NCBI RefSeq assembly: GCF_001886715.1
Contig: NZ_CP018082.1
Coordinates: forward strand, 4,464,001 to 4,528,000
Direction: 5' to 3'
From: Nocardia mangyaensis
GTDB taxonomy: Bacteria > Actinomycetota > Actinomycetes > Mycobacteriales > Mycobacteriaceae
DNA: 64,000 nucleotides
Positions 39,283-46,694 of this stretch are shown one piece after another; the stretch's first letter is position 1, and each line of letters begins with the position of its first letter. Made by a program: the position numbers and the translations under genes. The notes below the pieces were generated by a model that was given only the letters and a program-made list of their open reading frames with translations, had not been told where the DNA came from and searched no databases.

Positions 39283-40796
39283 TCAACGCCATCATCGCCA
39301 CTCCACCCGCCGGTGGGAGCATTCATATCGCGACATCGACTGCGCGGCAGAGTATCTCACTGCGAGAGCTGTACGAGCGCGCGGGCCGGGTGGCGGCATA
39401 CCTGCGCGCCCTCGGAATTCGTCCCGGTGATCGCATCGGAATACTGTCCTCGAACCGGCTGGAGTGGGTGCTGCTCGACCTCGCAGCCCTGCGGCTCGAG
39501 GTCGAGACAGCTGGACTGGAACCTGGAAAATTCGAGCCGACCAGCGAGTTGCTCACTCGGTACGACCTGAAGGTGCTCTTCACCGACACACCCGTCGATC
39601 TGCCCGGAATTCTGGCTATCGGCGACATCGAAAACCATTCGGACAGTGCGCGATCAGAAGTACTTCCGCTCGTCAGCTATGCGCCCGAGGGCATTACAAC
39701 CATCAAGTTCACCTCCGGCAGCACCGGAATGCCCAAGGGACTCGCCGCGACAGCGGGCAGTATCGACAGCTCCGTGACGGCGATCCAGCAGATGTTCGGA
39801 CATGGTCCCGGCGACAATCTGCTGGTCTTCCTCCCACTGTCGTTGCTGCAGCAGCGCTACTGGATCTACTCGGCTCTGGCCTACGGACACGATGTCACCC
39901 TCTGCACCTACACATCGGTCTTCGCCGTCATGGCATCGGTACGGCCGACGGTCGTCATGGGCGTTCCCGCCTTCTTCGAGGCAGCGCGCCGCGAGATCGA
40001 ACAATCGGCCGCCGAGATCGAGACCGACGGTGCGAACGAGGCGCTGCGAGCGGCGGCGAACGAAATGTTCGGCGGGCGCATTCGATACCTCTGGACGGGC
40101 TCCGCTCCGGCCGGTCGGGCGCTGCTGGACTTCTTCGCCTCGGTGGGACTTGCGATCTTCGAGGGATACGGCCTCAACGAAACCTGCATCGTGGCGAAGA
40201 ACTCTCCCGGTGCCGCACGGGTTGGCAGCGTCGGCCGGGTCTTGCGCGGAAAGACGGTGCTCATCGACGAGGAGGGAGTCGTTCGGGTCCGCAGCGAGTA
40301 TCCGGTCAGCCATCGGTACCTGTACGCCGAGCCCGGTGCCTCGGAGCGGGTGTTCTGCGGCGACAACACCGTGATCACCCGGGACGTCGGCTATCTGGAC
40401 AGCGACGGATACCTGTACATCCTCGGGCGGGCCGACGACACGATCGTGCTCGACAACGGCCGCAAGATCATTGTCAGAGCCATCGAAGAGCGCCTCACCG
40501 GTGCCGGAACGACGATCATCGAGTGCGTCGTATTCTGCCGTGCGCAAACCGAATTGGTGGCGGTCGCGTCTTCGGACCGCTTTCCGGCGGATCGCGACGC
40601 TGTCGCCGCCCAGCTCGCTGTCGCCAATCTGAACGCGCACCGCGACGAACGTATCTCGCGGATCGTCCTCACCGACGAGCCGTTCAGCATCGGCAACGGG
40701 CTGCTCACATCCCAATACAAGCCACGCCGACAGCGCATCTACGCGCGTTTCGAAACCGCACTGACGAACCCGGAGGAGGGTATTCATGCACGCTGA
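39279..40796 (+). CDS. AMP-forming acyl ligase for the second carrier protein
   Basis: 505 residues, GTG start overlapping the fusion gene's stop by four bases. P-loop FTSGSTGMPKG (144-154), YLWTGSAPAGRALLDFF, EGYGLNETC, DVGYLDSDGYLYILGRADDT and a C-terminal GNGLLTSQYKPRRQRI with the likely catalytic lysine. It differs from the FAAL-like enzyme at 26919 and looks like the long-chain acyl-CoA synthetase branch, with a shortened N-terminal domain. Being wedged between the hydrazine synthetase and a carrier protein, it probably loads the hydrazino acid onto that carrier. The substrate is inferred. Confidence 0.87.
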   Translation: MINAIIATPPAGGSIHIATSTARQSISLRELYERAGRVAAYLRALGIRPGDRIGILSSNRLEWVLLDLAALRLEVETAGLEPGKFEPTSELLTRYDLKVLFTDTPVDLPGILAIGDIENHSDSARSEVLPLVSYAPEGITTIKFTSGSTGMPKGLAATAGSIDSSVTAIQQMFGHGPGDNLLVFLPLSLLQQRYWIYSALAYGHDVTLCTYTSVFAVMASVRPTVVMGVPAFFEAARREIEQSAAEIETDGANEALRAAANEMFGGRIRYLWTGSAPAGRALLDFFASVGLAIFEGYGLNETCIVAKNSPGAARVGSVGRVLRGKTVLIDEEGVVRVRSEYPVSHRYLYAEPGASERVFCGDNTVITRDVGYLDSDGYLYILGRADDTIVLDNGRKIIVRAIEERLTGAGTTIIECVVFCRAQTELVAVASSDRFPADRDAVAAQLAVANLNAHRDERISRIVLTDEPFSIGNGLLTSQYKPRRQRIYARFETALTNPEEGIHAR

Positions 40797-41055
40797 CATA
40801 GAAGATTTCACGCGCCGCCGGCTCGCGGCACTGACCGTCGCCGACGTGACACCGGGGGAGTTGGATCCGGACGTCGACCTGGTGCCGTCCTACGGCCTGA
40901 CCTCACTGAACAAGGTTGTGCTGCTGACCTCGGTGTGCCGCCGGGCCGGAGTCGACCTCACCCTGCTCACCGATGACGATCTCGCGCGGATGCTGACCCT
41001 CCGCGAAATGGTCGACACCGTCGCGCGGTACGTACCCGTAGGCGGAAGCGCATGA
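40786..41055 (+). CDS. acyl carrier protein 2
   Basis: 89-residue phosphopantetheine-binding protein; attachment serine S40 in SYGLTSLNKVVLL, where the usual DSL is TSL, a variation seen in non-PKS carriers. GGAGG lies seven bases upstream of the ATG inside the ligase gene, overlapping it by 11 bases. It is not similar to carrier 1 (28520), so the two probably carry different acyl groups and are recognised by different partners. Confidence 0.83.
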   Translation: MHADIEDFTRRRLAALTVADVTPGELDPDVDLVPSYGLTSLNKVVLLTSVCRRAGVDLTLLTDDDLARMLTLREMVDTVARYVPVGGSA

Positions 41056-41128
41056 GTGGTCAAGCGCGGAGGAGGCAGCGGAGCACAACCACCGAGCGCT
41101 CCGCTCATGCGCGAAAGGCCTCAGCATG
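41052..41128 (+). CDS. 25-codon ORF linking carrier 2 and the GNAT gene
   Basis: The ATG at 41052 overlaps the carrier stop (ATGA) and its TGA overlaps the GNAT ATG (ATGA at 41126). The product would be a strongly basic peptide with seven arginines or lysines, ending ARKASA. No known family. It keeps the chain of overlapping start/stop codons unbroken, so it may serve translational coupling; it could also simply be chance read-through sequence in a 70-base spacer. Confidence 0.35.
41077..41105 (+). repeat. perfect 8-base inverted repeat (RNA hairpin) inside the operon
   Basis: AGCGGAGC (41077-41084) and GCTCCGCT (41098-41105) are exact reverse complements around a 13-base loop. There is no T-run, so it is not a standard terminator. 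It is the only spacer in the operon and precedes the GNAT start, so an RNA-processing or translational control element is possible. Confidence 0.4.
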
Positions 41129-41740
41129 AGCTGGATAGTTCTCGGACATCGGGTATTGGAGAACGATCATGTTCGGCTGCAACCGATTTCCGTGGGCGAT
41201 CGTGAGGCGCTGCACGCCGTCGCCATGGACCCCGAGATCTGGCGCTACTTCGTCACGATGATCGAAACCCGCGCCGACTTCGACGAGTTCTTCGACGCCT
41301 GTCTCGACGACGACTGCGAGGGGCGGCGCGTCGTGTATGTCATCACCGACAAGGCCAGTGGCCGAGTCGCCGGGAGTATGAGTCTCGGCAATCTCGCAGA
41401 GTCCGATGCCCGGCTCGAGATCGGGTGGTCTTGGCTGGGGCGCGATTTCCGCGGCGCGGGTCTCAACCGGTGGGCCAAACTCCTCTTGCTCGAGCATGCG
41501 TTCGAGACGTTGGGAGCACATCGGGTCGAGTTCAAGACCGATCAGCTGAATATGCGGGCCCGTAGCGCCTTACGCAATATCGGTGCGACGGAGGAGGGCA
41601 CGCTGCGCAGCTTCAATTTCATGCCCGGCGGGCGTCGTCGCGACGCCGTCTACTACAGCATTCTCGCCGTGGAATGGGCACCGATCAGGCAGGTGCTCAT
41701 GACCCACCCGAAGGTCGAACCCGCGATCTCTTCGAGATGA
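41126..41740 (+). CDS. GNAT acetyltransferase, RimJ/RimL type
   Basis: 204 residues. Opens with the RimJ/L pattern RLQPISVGDREALHAVAMDP; acetyl-CoA binding motif region is LGRDFRGAGLNRWAKLLLLE; helix alpha4 motif LNMRARSALRNIGATEEGTL follows. It transfers an acetyl (or other acyl) group from CoA to an amine. In this operon it could N-acetylate the hydrazine product, or protect the producer by inactivating it, as GNATs do in several antibiotic clusters. Both roles are inference. Confidence 0.83.
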   Translation: MSWIVLGHRVLENDHVRLQPISVGDREALHAVAMDPEIWRYFVTMIETRADFDEFFDACLDDDCEGRRVVYVITDKASGRVAGSMSLGNLAESDARLEIGWSWLGRDFRGAGLNRWAKLLLLEHAFETLGAHRVEFKTDQLNMRARSALRNIGATEEGTLRSFNFMPGGRRRDAVYYSILAVEWAPIRQVLMTHPKVEPAISSR

Positions 41741-42789
41741 CCGCCTCGTATGAGGTCCCCGTCATCGATTGTGCCGGAGACTCGTTCAGCATTGGATACC
41801 AGCACGGGTCACGATTGGCCCCGCGACTGCGCTCCTTCCTCGACGATGCTCTGTGCCGGCTCAACCGGGTCATGCCCGGCCAGGTCACCCTGACCGGGTT
41901 GCGGCCCGAGATTGCCGCCTACCGCACTGCGATAACCACCGCACTGCCCTATCTGGCGGAAGAGGTCCACGGGCTCGCCGAAGGTGCGGGCATCACCACC
42001 GAGGAAGCCTGGCTGCTCCAGATCCGCCGCGAGCTCATGGGCTACCGAAAAGTGCCGACCGGAGGCGACTGCACCACCTATTCCCGAGTCGAAACCGCCA
42101 CGCACCCAACTCTGCTCGCCCAGACCGTCGACCTCAATGGCGATCTCGACGACCACATCGCGGTGCTGCGAATCGCGCACCGCGACTCCCCACGCCGAGT
42201 GCTCCTCCTGAGCTTCGGCGGACTGCTCGGATACTTGGGCATCAACAGTGACGGCCTGGCCATCGGGCTGAACCTGGTCCTCGGCGGCGACTGGAAGCCC
42301 GGGGTGCCCCCATATCTGGCCATCCGCCACCTCTTGGACACTTGCGCCACCGCATCGCAGGCCGTCGACCGACTACGCACCCTGCCCCTGGCGGGCTCCC
42401 GATCCCTCACCCTCGTCGATCCCCACAACTCCCTGTGTATCGAGGCCATGAACAACGAATTTCGCCTTGTAGCCCACGGCGATTCGGCTCACACCAACCA
42501 TTTCCTACACCCCGATTTCACCGATCACGACGAACTCAACATCTTCGCCCGCAACTCCTCGACCCGCCGCCTCGACACCTGCACGGCGGCGCTCGACACC
42601 CTCCCGCCCGCCGCAGCCGTCTCCGACCACTTCGACCTCCTGTGCAGACCACCCATCCGCATCCCCAACCACGGTGACATCCAACGCGAACGCACCGTGG
42701 CAGCGGTCGTCCTCATCCCCGCGCGCCGGCAACTACATCTACGTCCAGGCGACCCGTCTCACACCGAAACTCTGACGTTCCCACTGTAA
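41737..42789 (+). CDS. C45-family autoprocessing acyltransferase/peptidase
   Basis: 350 residues; ATG at 41737 overlaps the GNAT stop. Ntn-hydrolase of the isopenicillin-N acyltransferase (AAT) type: the cleavage/nucleophile site is GGDCTTYSRVE with C112, which becomes the N-terminal nucleophile after self-cleavage; further blocks HIAVLRI, GLLGYLGINSDGLAIGLN and AHTNHFLHPDF fit the family. It likely exchanges or adds an acyl group on the product amine, or hydrolyses an amide. Last gene of the operon; downstream sequence is non-coding. Confidence 0.83.
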   Translation: MTASYEVPVIDCAGDSFSIGYQHGSRLAPRLRSFLDDALCRLNRVMPGQVTLTGLRPEIAAYRTAITTALPYLAEEVHGLAEGAGITTEEAWLLQIRRELMGYRKVPTGGDCTTYSRVETATHPTLLAQTVDLNGDLDDHIAVLRIAHRDSPRRVLLLSFGGLLGYLGINSDGLAIGLNLVLGGDWKPGVPPYLAIRHLLDTCATASQAVDRLRTLPLAGSRSLTLVDPHNSLCIEAMNNEFRLVAHGDSAHTNHFLHPDFTDHDELNIFARNSSTRRLDTCTAALDTLPPAAAVSDHFDLLCRPPIRIPNHGDIQRERTVAAVVLIPARRQLHLRPGDPSHTETLTFPL

Positions 42790-43333
42790 GACCACCTCGG
42801 TTCAAGCGAACGCGATTCGCCGCTATCAAGCGGGGAAGGATGAGTGGGCGTGGTAGCCGTAGTCCGCGATGTACCAACTGGATACTTCACGACCCACGAC
42901 GAGTCGGCCGTCCCAGTCGCCGAAACCGGCAAGCAGGCCTCGCTCAGTACGGTCCTCGGCTGTCGCCGTCAGCCGTGAGCACGACGGCGGAGATCGTTTG
43001 CCGCACCGACGTGCGCACCCGGAACGCCGGGTCGGTGTGCCGTGGCCCGGCGTAGCCCCAAGCGGACTCCGAACCCGAGCCGCCATGTCTCCATCAAGTT
43101 CGCCGCCTACAGATTCCGTGGTCAGATCCGGATCGCGATCGAAGACATCGATGCGGCGATGCGGCGATGTGGCGATGTGGCCGATCGACTGACACGTCGA
43201 GCGGTGACGCATCAGACAGTGGCACCAGGCCGTTATGACTGGAATAACCCATTGACGAGGCATCCGATGCCCTTGGCGACCCGATTCGGCCCCGACCCCC
43301 AAACAACGAACGCTATTGCGCGTATGTTGCACG
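42790..43333. other. 540-base interval after the cluster, no recognised gene
   Basis: The minus-strand frame ending at 42826 has a protein-like tail, GLLAGFGDWDGRLVVGREVS followed by SWYIADYGYHAHSSFPA, which might be the last part of a decayed gene, but nothing upstream in that frame is convincing. A simple repeat GCGATGCGGCGATGTGGCGATGTGG-like tract lies near 43150-43180. No promoter or RNA recognised. Confidence 0.4.
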
Positions 43334-43375
43334 AAAAGTGCAGGCCATCGCCAAATGGCCCTGACCTGCACTTTT
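43334..43375 (-). terminator. intrinsic terminator after tRNA-Val(CAC)
   Basis: AAAAGTGCAGG and CCTGCACTTTT form an 11-base-pair stem with a second small stem (CCAT/ATGG) in the loop, ending in T residues on either strand. It lies six bases beyond the tRNA 3' end, reading leftward. Symmetry means it could also stop rightward transcripts coming from the cluster. Confidence 0.75.
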
Positions 43376-43379
43376 AAGG

Positions 43380-43451
43380 TGGTCCCAGCTGGTTTCGAAC
43401 CAGCGACCTTCCGCGTGTGAGGCGGACGCTCTCCCGCTGAGCTATGGGACC
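43380..43451 (-). tRNA. tRNA-Val (anticodon CAC)
   Basis: The minus strand folds as a standard cloverleaf: acceptor GGTCCCA/TGGGACC, D-arm GCTC/GAGC, anticodon stem TCCGC/GCGGA with loop CTCACAC, T-arm GCTGG-TTCGAAA-CCAGC and discriminator A. CCA is not encoded. Anticodon CAC reads GUG valine codons. Confidence 0.95.
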
Positions 43452-43930
43452 GAACACGGCGCCGAGGGCTCAGGAGAGCCGCTCGAACGAGATGGAACAT
43501 TAGCACGGGGGACCCGGGAGACACCAAATCGCCTTGTGAAGCGGAGGTTCGGGGTCCTTGGTGATTCCGTCGAGGTGCTCACCGGCACGAAACGGCGACC
43601 CACGAGGGTTCCATACATGTTTTAATGCGAATATCTACGTTAGAACATTCCTTCGCGTACAGGGCAGGTGTGTGTCGATGAACGCTTCCCGTCGATCTCT
43701 GCCCCCACGTCACGATCCGCAGCACACCACGGACGGCGTGGCGCCGCACCTCCACGCCCGCCTCGGACGAACAGGCACCTCCACGGCCCCACTGGATGAC
43801 ACCCGTGTAATTCGTATTCGACCCCCTCTACCAGGCGATTTGTAGGTTGCCCCGAACGTCGGCTAATGTTCTGTCTCGCACCACGGAGGACAGCGAAGCC
43901 GCAAGGCGGACTGCCTCCGGAAGTGTGAAT
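43452..43930. other. 480-base spacer between divergent tRNA genes
   Basis: The only candidate gene is a 55-codon plus-strand frame at 43678-43845 (MNASRRSLPPRHDPQHTTDG), preceded by an AT-richer stretch at 43615-43650 that could hold a promoter and by a modest GGGCAGG site. It has no recognised family and I leave it as a weak candidate. A possible promoter for the tRNA run is TTGTAG (43840-43845) and TAATGT (43864-43869) with an 18-base spacer. Confidence 0.35.
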
Positions 43931-44002
43931 GCGGATGTAGCGCAGTGGTAGCGCATCACCTTGCCAAGGTGAGGGTCGCGGGTTCGAATCCCGTCATCCG
44001 CT
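43931..44002 (+). tRNA. tRNA-Gly (anticodon GCC)
   Basis: Acceptor GCGGATG/CATCCGC, anticodon stem CACCT-TGCCA... with loop TTGCCAA giving anticodon GCC, and T-arm CGCGG-GTTCGAAT-CCCG. Discriminator T; CCA not encoded. Reads GGC and GGU glycine codons. Confidence 0.93.
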
Positions 44003-44041
44003 CGAGAGGTAGGTTAGGCAATATGCCATCCTCCTTTGCGC

Positions 44042-44112
44042 GGTGGAGTGGCCGAGTGGTGAGGCAACGGCCTGCAAAGCCGTGCACACGGGTTCGATTC
44101 CCGTCTCCACCT
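44042..44112 (+). tRNA. tRNA-Cys (anticodon GCA)
   Basis: Acceptor GGTGGAG/CTCCACC, anticodon stem ACGGC/GCCGT with loop CTGCAAA (anticodon GCA), T-arm with GGTTCGATTCC. Discriminator T (U73), the hallmark of tRNA-Cys. CCA not encoded. Forty bases after tRNA-Gly. Confidence 0.95.
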
Positions 44113-44113
44113 C

Positions 44114-44188
44114 GCGCGATTAGCTCAGCGGGAGAGCGCTTCCCTGACACGGAAGAGGTCACTGGTTCAATCCCAGTATCGCGCACCA
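44114..44188 (+). tRNA. tRNA-Val (anticodon GAC), CCA encoded
   Basis: Acceptor GCGCGAT/ATCGCGC, D-arm GCTC/GAGC, anticodon stem CTTCC/GGAAG with loop CTGACAC (anticodon GAC), T-arm ACTGG-TTCAATC-CCAGT, discriminator A, and CCA present in the DNA. One base separates it from tRNA-Cys, so the three plus-strand tRNAs are processed from one transcript. Confidence 0.95.
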
Positions 44189-44198
44189 CCGTAGTACC

Positions 44199-44230
44199 AA
44201 GTCAGGCCCCCTTTCGAGGGGGCCTGACTT
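44199..44230 (+). terminator. strong intrinsic terminator of the tRNA operon
   Basis: A perfect 14-base-pair stem (AAGTCAGGCCCCCT with its reverse complement) around a TTCG tetraloop, followed by a short T-containing stretch. It lies 11 bases after the tRNA-Val CCA and separates the tRNA run from mraY. Confidence 0.85.
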
Positions 44231-44371
44231 GTTTGCGTGGCCCGTCTCCGTCGGAGCACCTGTAACCCAGGTCACTCCTGACCCGGATCGCCGATGCCCT
44301 CCCCTAGTATCGGCACTCGGCGCCGCCAGGCGGGCGTGGTGGCGCGGAACCGTCAGCATGGAGGGCAAGCA

Positions 44372-45445
44372 TTGAGGCAGATCCTGTTGTCGGCGGGGAT
44401 CGCCCTGTTCGTCACCATCACCCTCACCCCGATGCTGATTCGGGTGTTCGCGCGGCGTGGGTTCGGGCAGGAGATCCGGATCGACGGTCCGGCCAGCCAC
44501 CAGGCCAAGCGAGGCACACCGACGATGGGCGGGCTGGCGATCGGTGCCGGGGTGTGGGCCGGGTATCTCGGGTCGCATCTGATCGGGCTGCTGTGGGACG
44601 CGCCCGGACCCAGCGCGTCCGGAATCCTGGTGTTGCTGCTGGCCTCGGCGCTGGGCGTCGTGGGGTTTCTCGACGACTCGATCAAGCTGCGCAAACACCG
44701 CAATCTCGGGCTGACCGCGGCGGGCAAGTATCTCGGGCAGATCGCCGCGGCGGTCGTGTTCGCGGTGCTGGTGCTGCGCTTCCCGGGGGCGACCGGGCTG
44801 ACGCCGGCCAGTCGCAACCTGTCCTATGTCCGCGACATCAGCACGATCACCTTCAGTTCGCTGATCTTCGTGGCCTTCGTGTGCCTGCTCGTGGTGGCCT
44901 GGTCGAACGCGGTGAACATCACCGACGGGCTCGACGGGCTGGCGGCGGGGTCGATGAGCCTGACGCTGGGCGCCTACGTGGTGATCACGCTGTGGCAGTA
45001 CGACAACTCCTGCGAGATCAACCCGGGACGTGCCTGCTACACCGTGCGCGACCCGCTCGACCTGGCGATGGTCAGTGCCGCGGGTGTCGCGGCCTGCATC
45101 GGCTTCCTGTGGTGGAACGCCGCCCCGGCCAAGATCTTCATGGGCGACACCGGTTCGCTCGGGCTCGGTGGCCTTCTGGCCGGGTTGTCGATCACCAGCC
45201 ACACCGAACTGCTCGCGGTGGTGCTCGGTGCGCTGTTCGTCGCCGAGATCACCTCGGTGGTGCTGCAGATCGTGGTCTTCCGCACCACGCACACCCGGCT
45301 GTTCCGGATGGCGCCGTTCCATCATCACTTCGAACTGAACAACTGGCCCGAGACGACGGTGATCATCCGGTTCTGGGTGTTGGCGGGCATCGCCTCGGCG
45401 ACGGGATTGTGCCTGTTCTACAGCGAGTACCTGACCGCGCTGTGA
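44372..45445 (+). CDS. mraY: phospho-N-acetylmuramoyl-pentapeptide transferase, MraY family
   Basis: Polytopic membrane enzyme, 357 residues from the TTG at 44372 (GGAGGG seven bases upstream; the predicted start (M)[11 protein letters not shown] matches MraY N-termini). Ten hydrophobic segments. Catalytic motifs are intact: FLDDSIKL (DDxxK), [28 protein letters not shown] and [10 protein letters not shown]. It moves phospho-MurNAc-pentapeptide to undecaprenyl phosphate to form lipid I. The normal mraY sits in the dcw cluster with mur genes; here no mur, ftsW or ftsZ gene is nearby, so this is an orphan or second copy. Confidence 0.9.
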   Translation: MRQILLSAGIALFVTITLTPMLIRVFARRGFGQEIRIDGPASHQAKRGTPTMGGLAIGAGVWAGYLGSHLIGLLWDAPGPSASGILVLLLASALGVVGFLDDSIKLRKHRNLGLTAAGKYLGQIAAAVVFAVLVLRFPGATGLTPASRNLSYVRDISTITFSSLIFVAFVCLLVVAWSNAVNITDGLDGLAAGSMSLTLGAYVVITLWQYDNSCEINPGRACYTVRDPLDLAMVSAAGVAACIGFLWWNAAPAKIFMGDTGSLGLGGLLAGLSITSHTELLAVVLGALFVAEITSVVLQIVVFRTTHTRLFRMAPFHHHFELNNWPETTVIIRFWVLAGIASATGLCLFYSEYLTAL

Positions 45446-45503
45446 CGCGGATGTGTCGGAGTTCCCGGCTACGCTGACCCGACCGAGCCAGGGAGGTCGC
45501 ACA

Positions 45504-46694
45504 GTGAATGCCGCGAGCGAGACCGTCATGCAGCCGGGCCACGACATCGCCGCCGAGGTCTCCTTCGAACTGGAAGAGCTCGACGAGCTGGTCGCCGAAC
45601 TGCTGACCGACCATGCCGAGCACTCGGCTCGTGATGCGCGGATCGTCGCGCTGCGCCTCGGGATCGGCGGGCAACGGCCGGAAACCCTCACCCGGATAGG
45701 GGCCCGCTACGACCTCGCCCGCGACCGGGTCCGCCAGCTCTACACCAAGGCGATCGGGCGGATCGTGCGCGAGGCGGCCCGCTCAGGACACCGCTCGGCG
45801 GCCGTGTTCGAGCACCGGTACCCCCGCGAGGCGGGCGATCTGCGCCTGGTGCGGGCGCTGCTGGCCGAGACCTATGCCACCGACACCGATCTGGTGGCGA
45901 TGGAATGGTCGTATCTGAAGCTGCGGCTGGCCGGACACGAGCAAGCCGACGCCAAGCGCGTCGCCGGGTATGTGATGCAGCGAATCCTGGGCTGGCAGAA
46001 GAAGACCGCTGCCATCCTGGCCAAACTGCACGCACCCGAGGAAGCCGACGATCTCGACCCGCTGCTCCCCGATATCGAATGGTCGAGCGGCGCGACGGCC
46101 CCGCTGCCCACCGCCTCGGCCCGGGTCGCCGACGGCGACGACGACGGCCGTGGCCGGTTCTACCTGGCCAAGGCCGGACGCGACGTCGCCTACGACTCCG
46201 CGCTGATGGCCCGTCTGCTGCGCAGCCTCGACGCGAGTGCGGCTGTGGCGGCGTTCCAGGAGGAGCCGACTGCGCTCACCTACCAGTTCGCGGGTGCAGA
46301 CCACGTGCACTATCCCGCGGTCGCCGCGCAGCTCGCCGACGGCCGGATCGTGCTGATCGATGTGGTTCCGCTGGGCCGGATCGCCTTCCAGCACAACCGG
46401 ATGCAGACCGAACTCGGCCGAACCCACGCACGCGAGCACGGCTGGGGCTGGCTGGCCTGGACCGGCAGCGCGCTCGGCCCGGCACAGCTGATGCGGCGAC
46501 CGGTCGACGCCGCGATCGAGGCGCGCATCGCCGACGAACTCACCCAGGGGCCCTACGACCGCCTCGCGCTGGCTGCCGTCCGCTCCGAGACCGGCCTCGA
46601 CCTGCTCGATCTGGCCGGGCTCGTGCTGCGCAACGACTGGCAGTGGGAGCGAACGCCGATGCGGCTCAGCGCATCACCATCGCACCGGTCATGA
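45504..46694 (+). CDS. sigma-region-4-like DNA-binding protein with C-terminal unknown domain
   Basis: 396 residues from the GTG at 45504 (GGGAGG upstream). Residues ~40-95 resemble sigma-70 region 4 or a related HTH (RIVALRLGIGGQRPETLTRI, YDLARDRVRQLYTKAIGRIV). The C-terminal ~160 residues (LTYQFAGADHVHYPAVAAQL, IVLIDVVPLGRIAFQHNRMQ) look like a PD-(D/E)xK-like or ligand fold but no motif is certain. It converges on, and overlaps by 29 bases, the gene at 46666. No region 2, so not a sigma factor. Function unknown. Confidence 0.68.
   Translation: MNAASETVMQPGHDIAAEVSFELEELDELVAELLTDHAEHSARDARIVALRLGIGGQRPETLTRIGARYDLARDRVRQLYTKAIGRIVREAARSGHRSAAVFEHRYPREAGDLRLVRALLAETYATDTDLVAMEWSYLKLRLAGHEQADAKRVAGYVMQRILGWQKKTAAILAKLHAPEEADDLDPLLPDIEWSSGATAPLPTASARVADGDDDGRGRFYLAKAGRDVAYDSALMARLLRSLDASAAVAAFQEEPTALTYQFAGADHVHYPAVAAQLADGRIVLIDVVPLGRIAFQHNRMQTELGRTHAREHGWGWLAWTGSALGPAQLMRRPVDAAIEARIADELTQGPYDRLALAAVRSETGLDLLDLAGLVLRNDWQWERTPMRLSASPSHRS

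Larger units (their letters stand above)
24614..42789 (+). other. predicted hydrazine-type biosynthetic gene cluster
   Basis: Extent of the cluster: LysR regulator, then (after a short region of broken minus-strand genes) a plus-strand operon from the fatty-acyl-AMP ligase at 26919 to the C45 acyltransferase ending at 42789. The diagnostic core is N-hydroxylase (34911), FAD oxidase (36212) and cupin/MetRS-like fusion (37267), the enzyme set shown in other actinomycetes to join hydroxylysine to an amino acid through an N-N bond and to release a hydrazino acid. Two ligase/carrier pairs, three further redox enzymes and three acyl-transfer or hydrolase enzymes surround it. No transporter, phosphopantetheinyl transferase, PKS or NRPS is included. 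Edges are judged from strand, overlap and the tRNA block to the right. Confidence 0.82.

Noticed and set aside
43140..43190. Short GATGCGGCGATGTGG-like repeats as a CRISPR array
   Set aside because: Three imperfect 9-base units without spacers; a simple tandem slip. No CRISPR array or cas gene seen in the window.
43678..43845. 55-codon ORF between tRNA genes as a firm gene
   Set aside because: No family, no strong ribosome site; mentioned only within the spacer entry.
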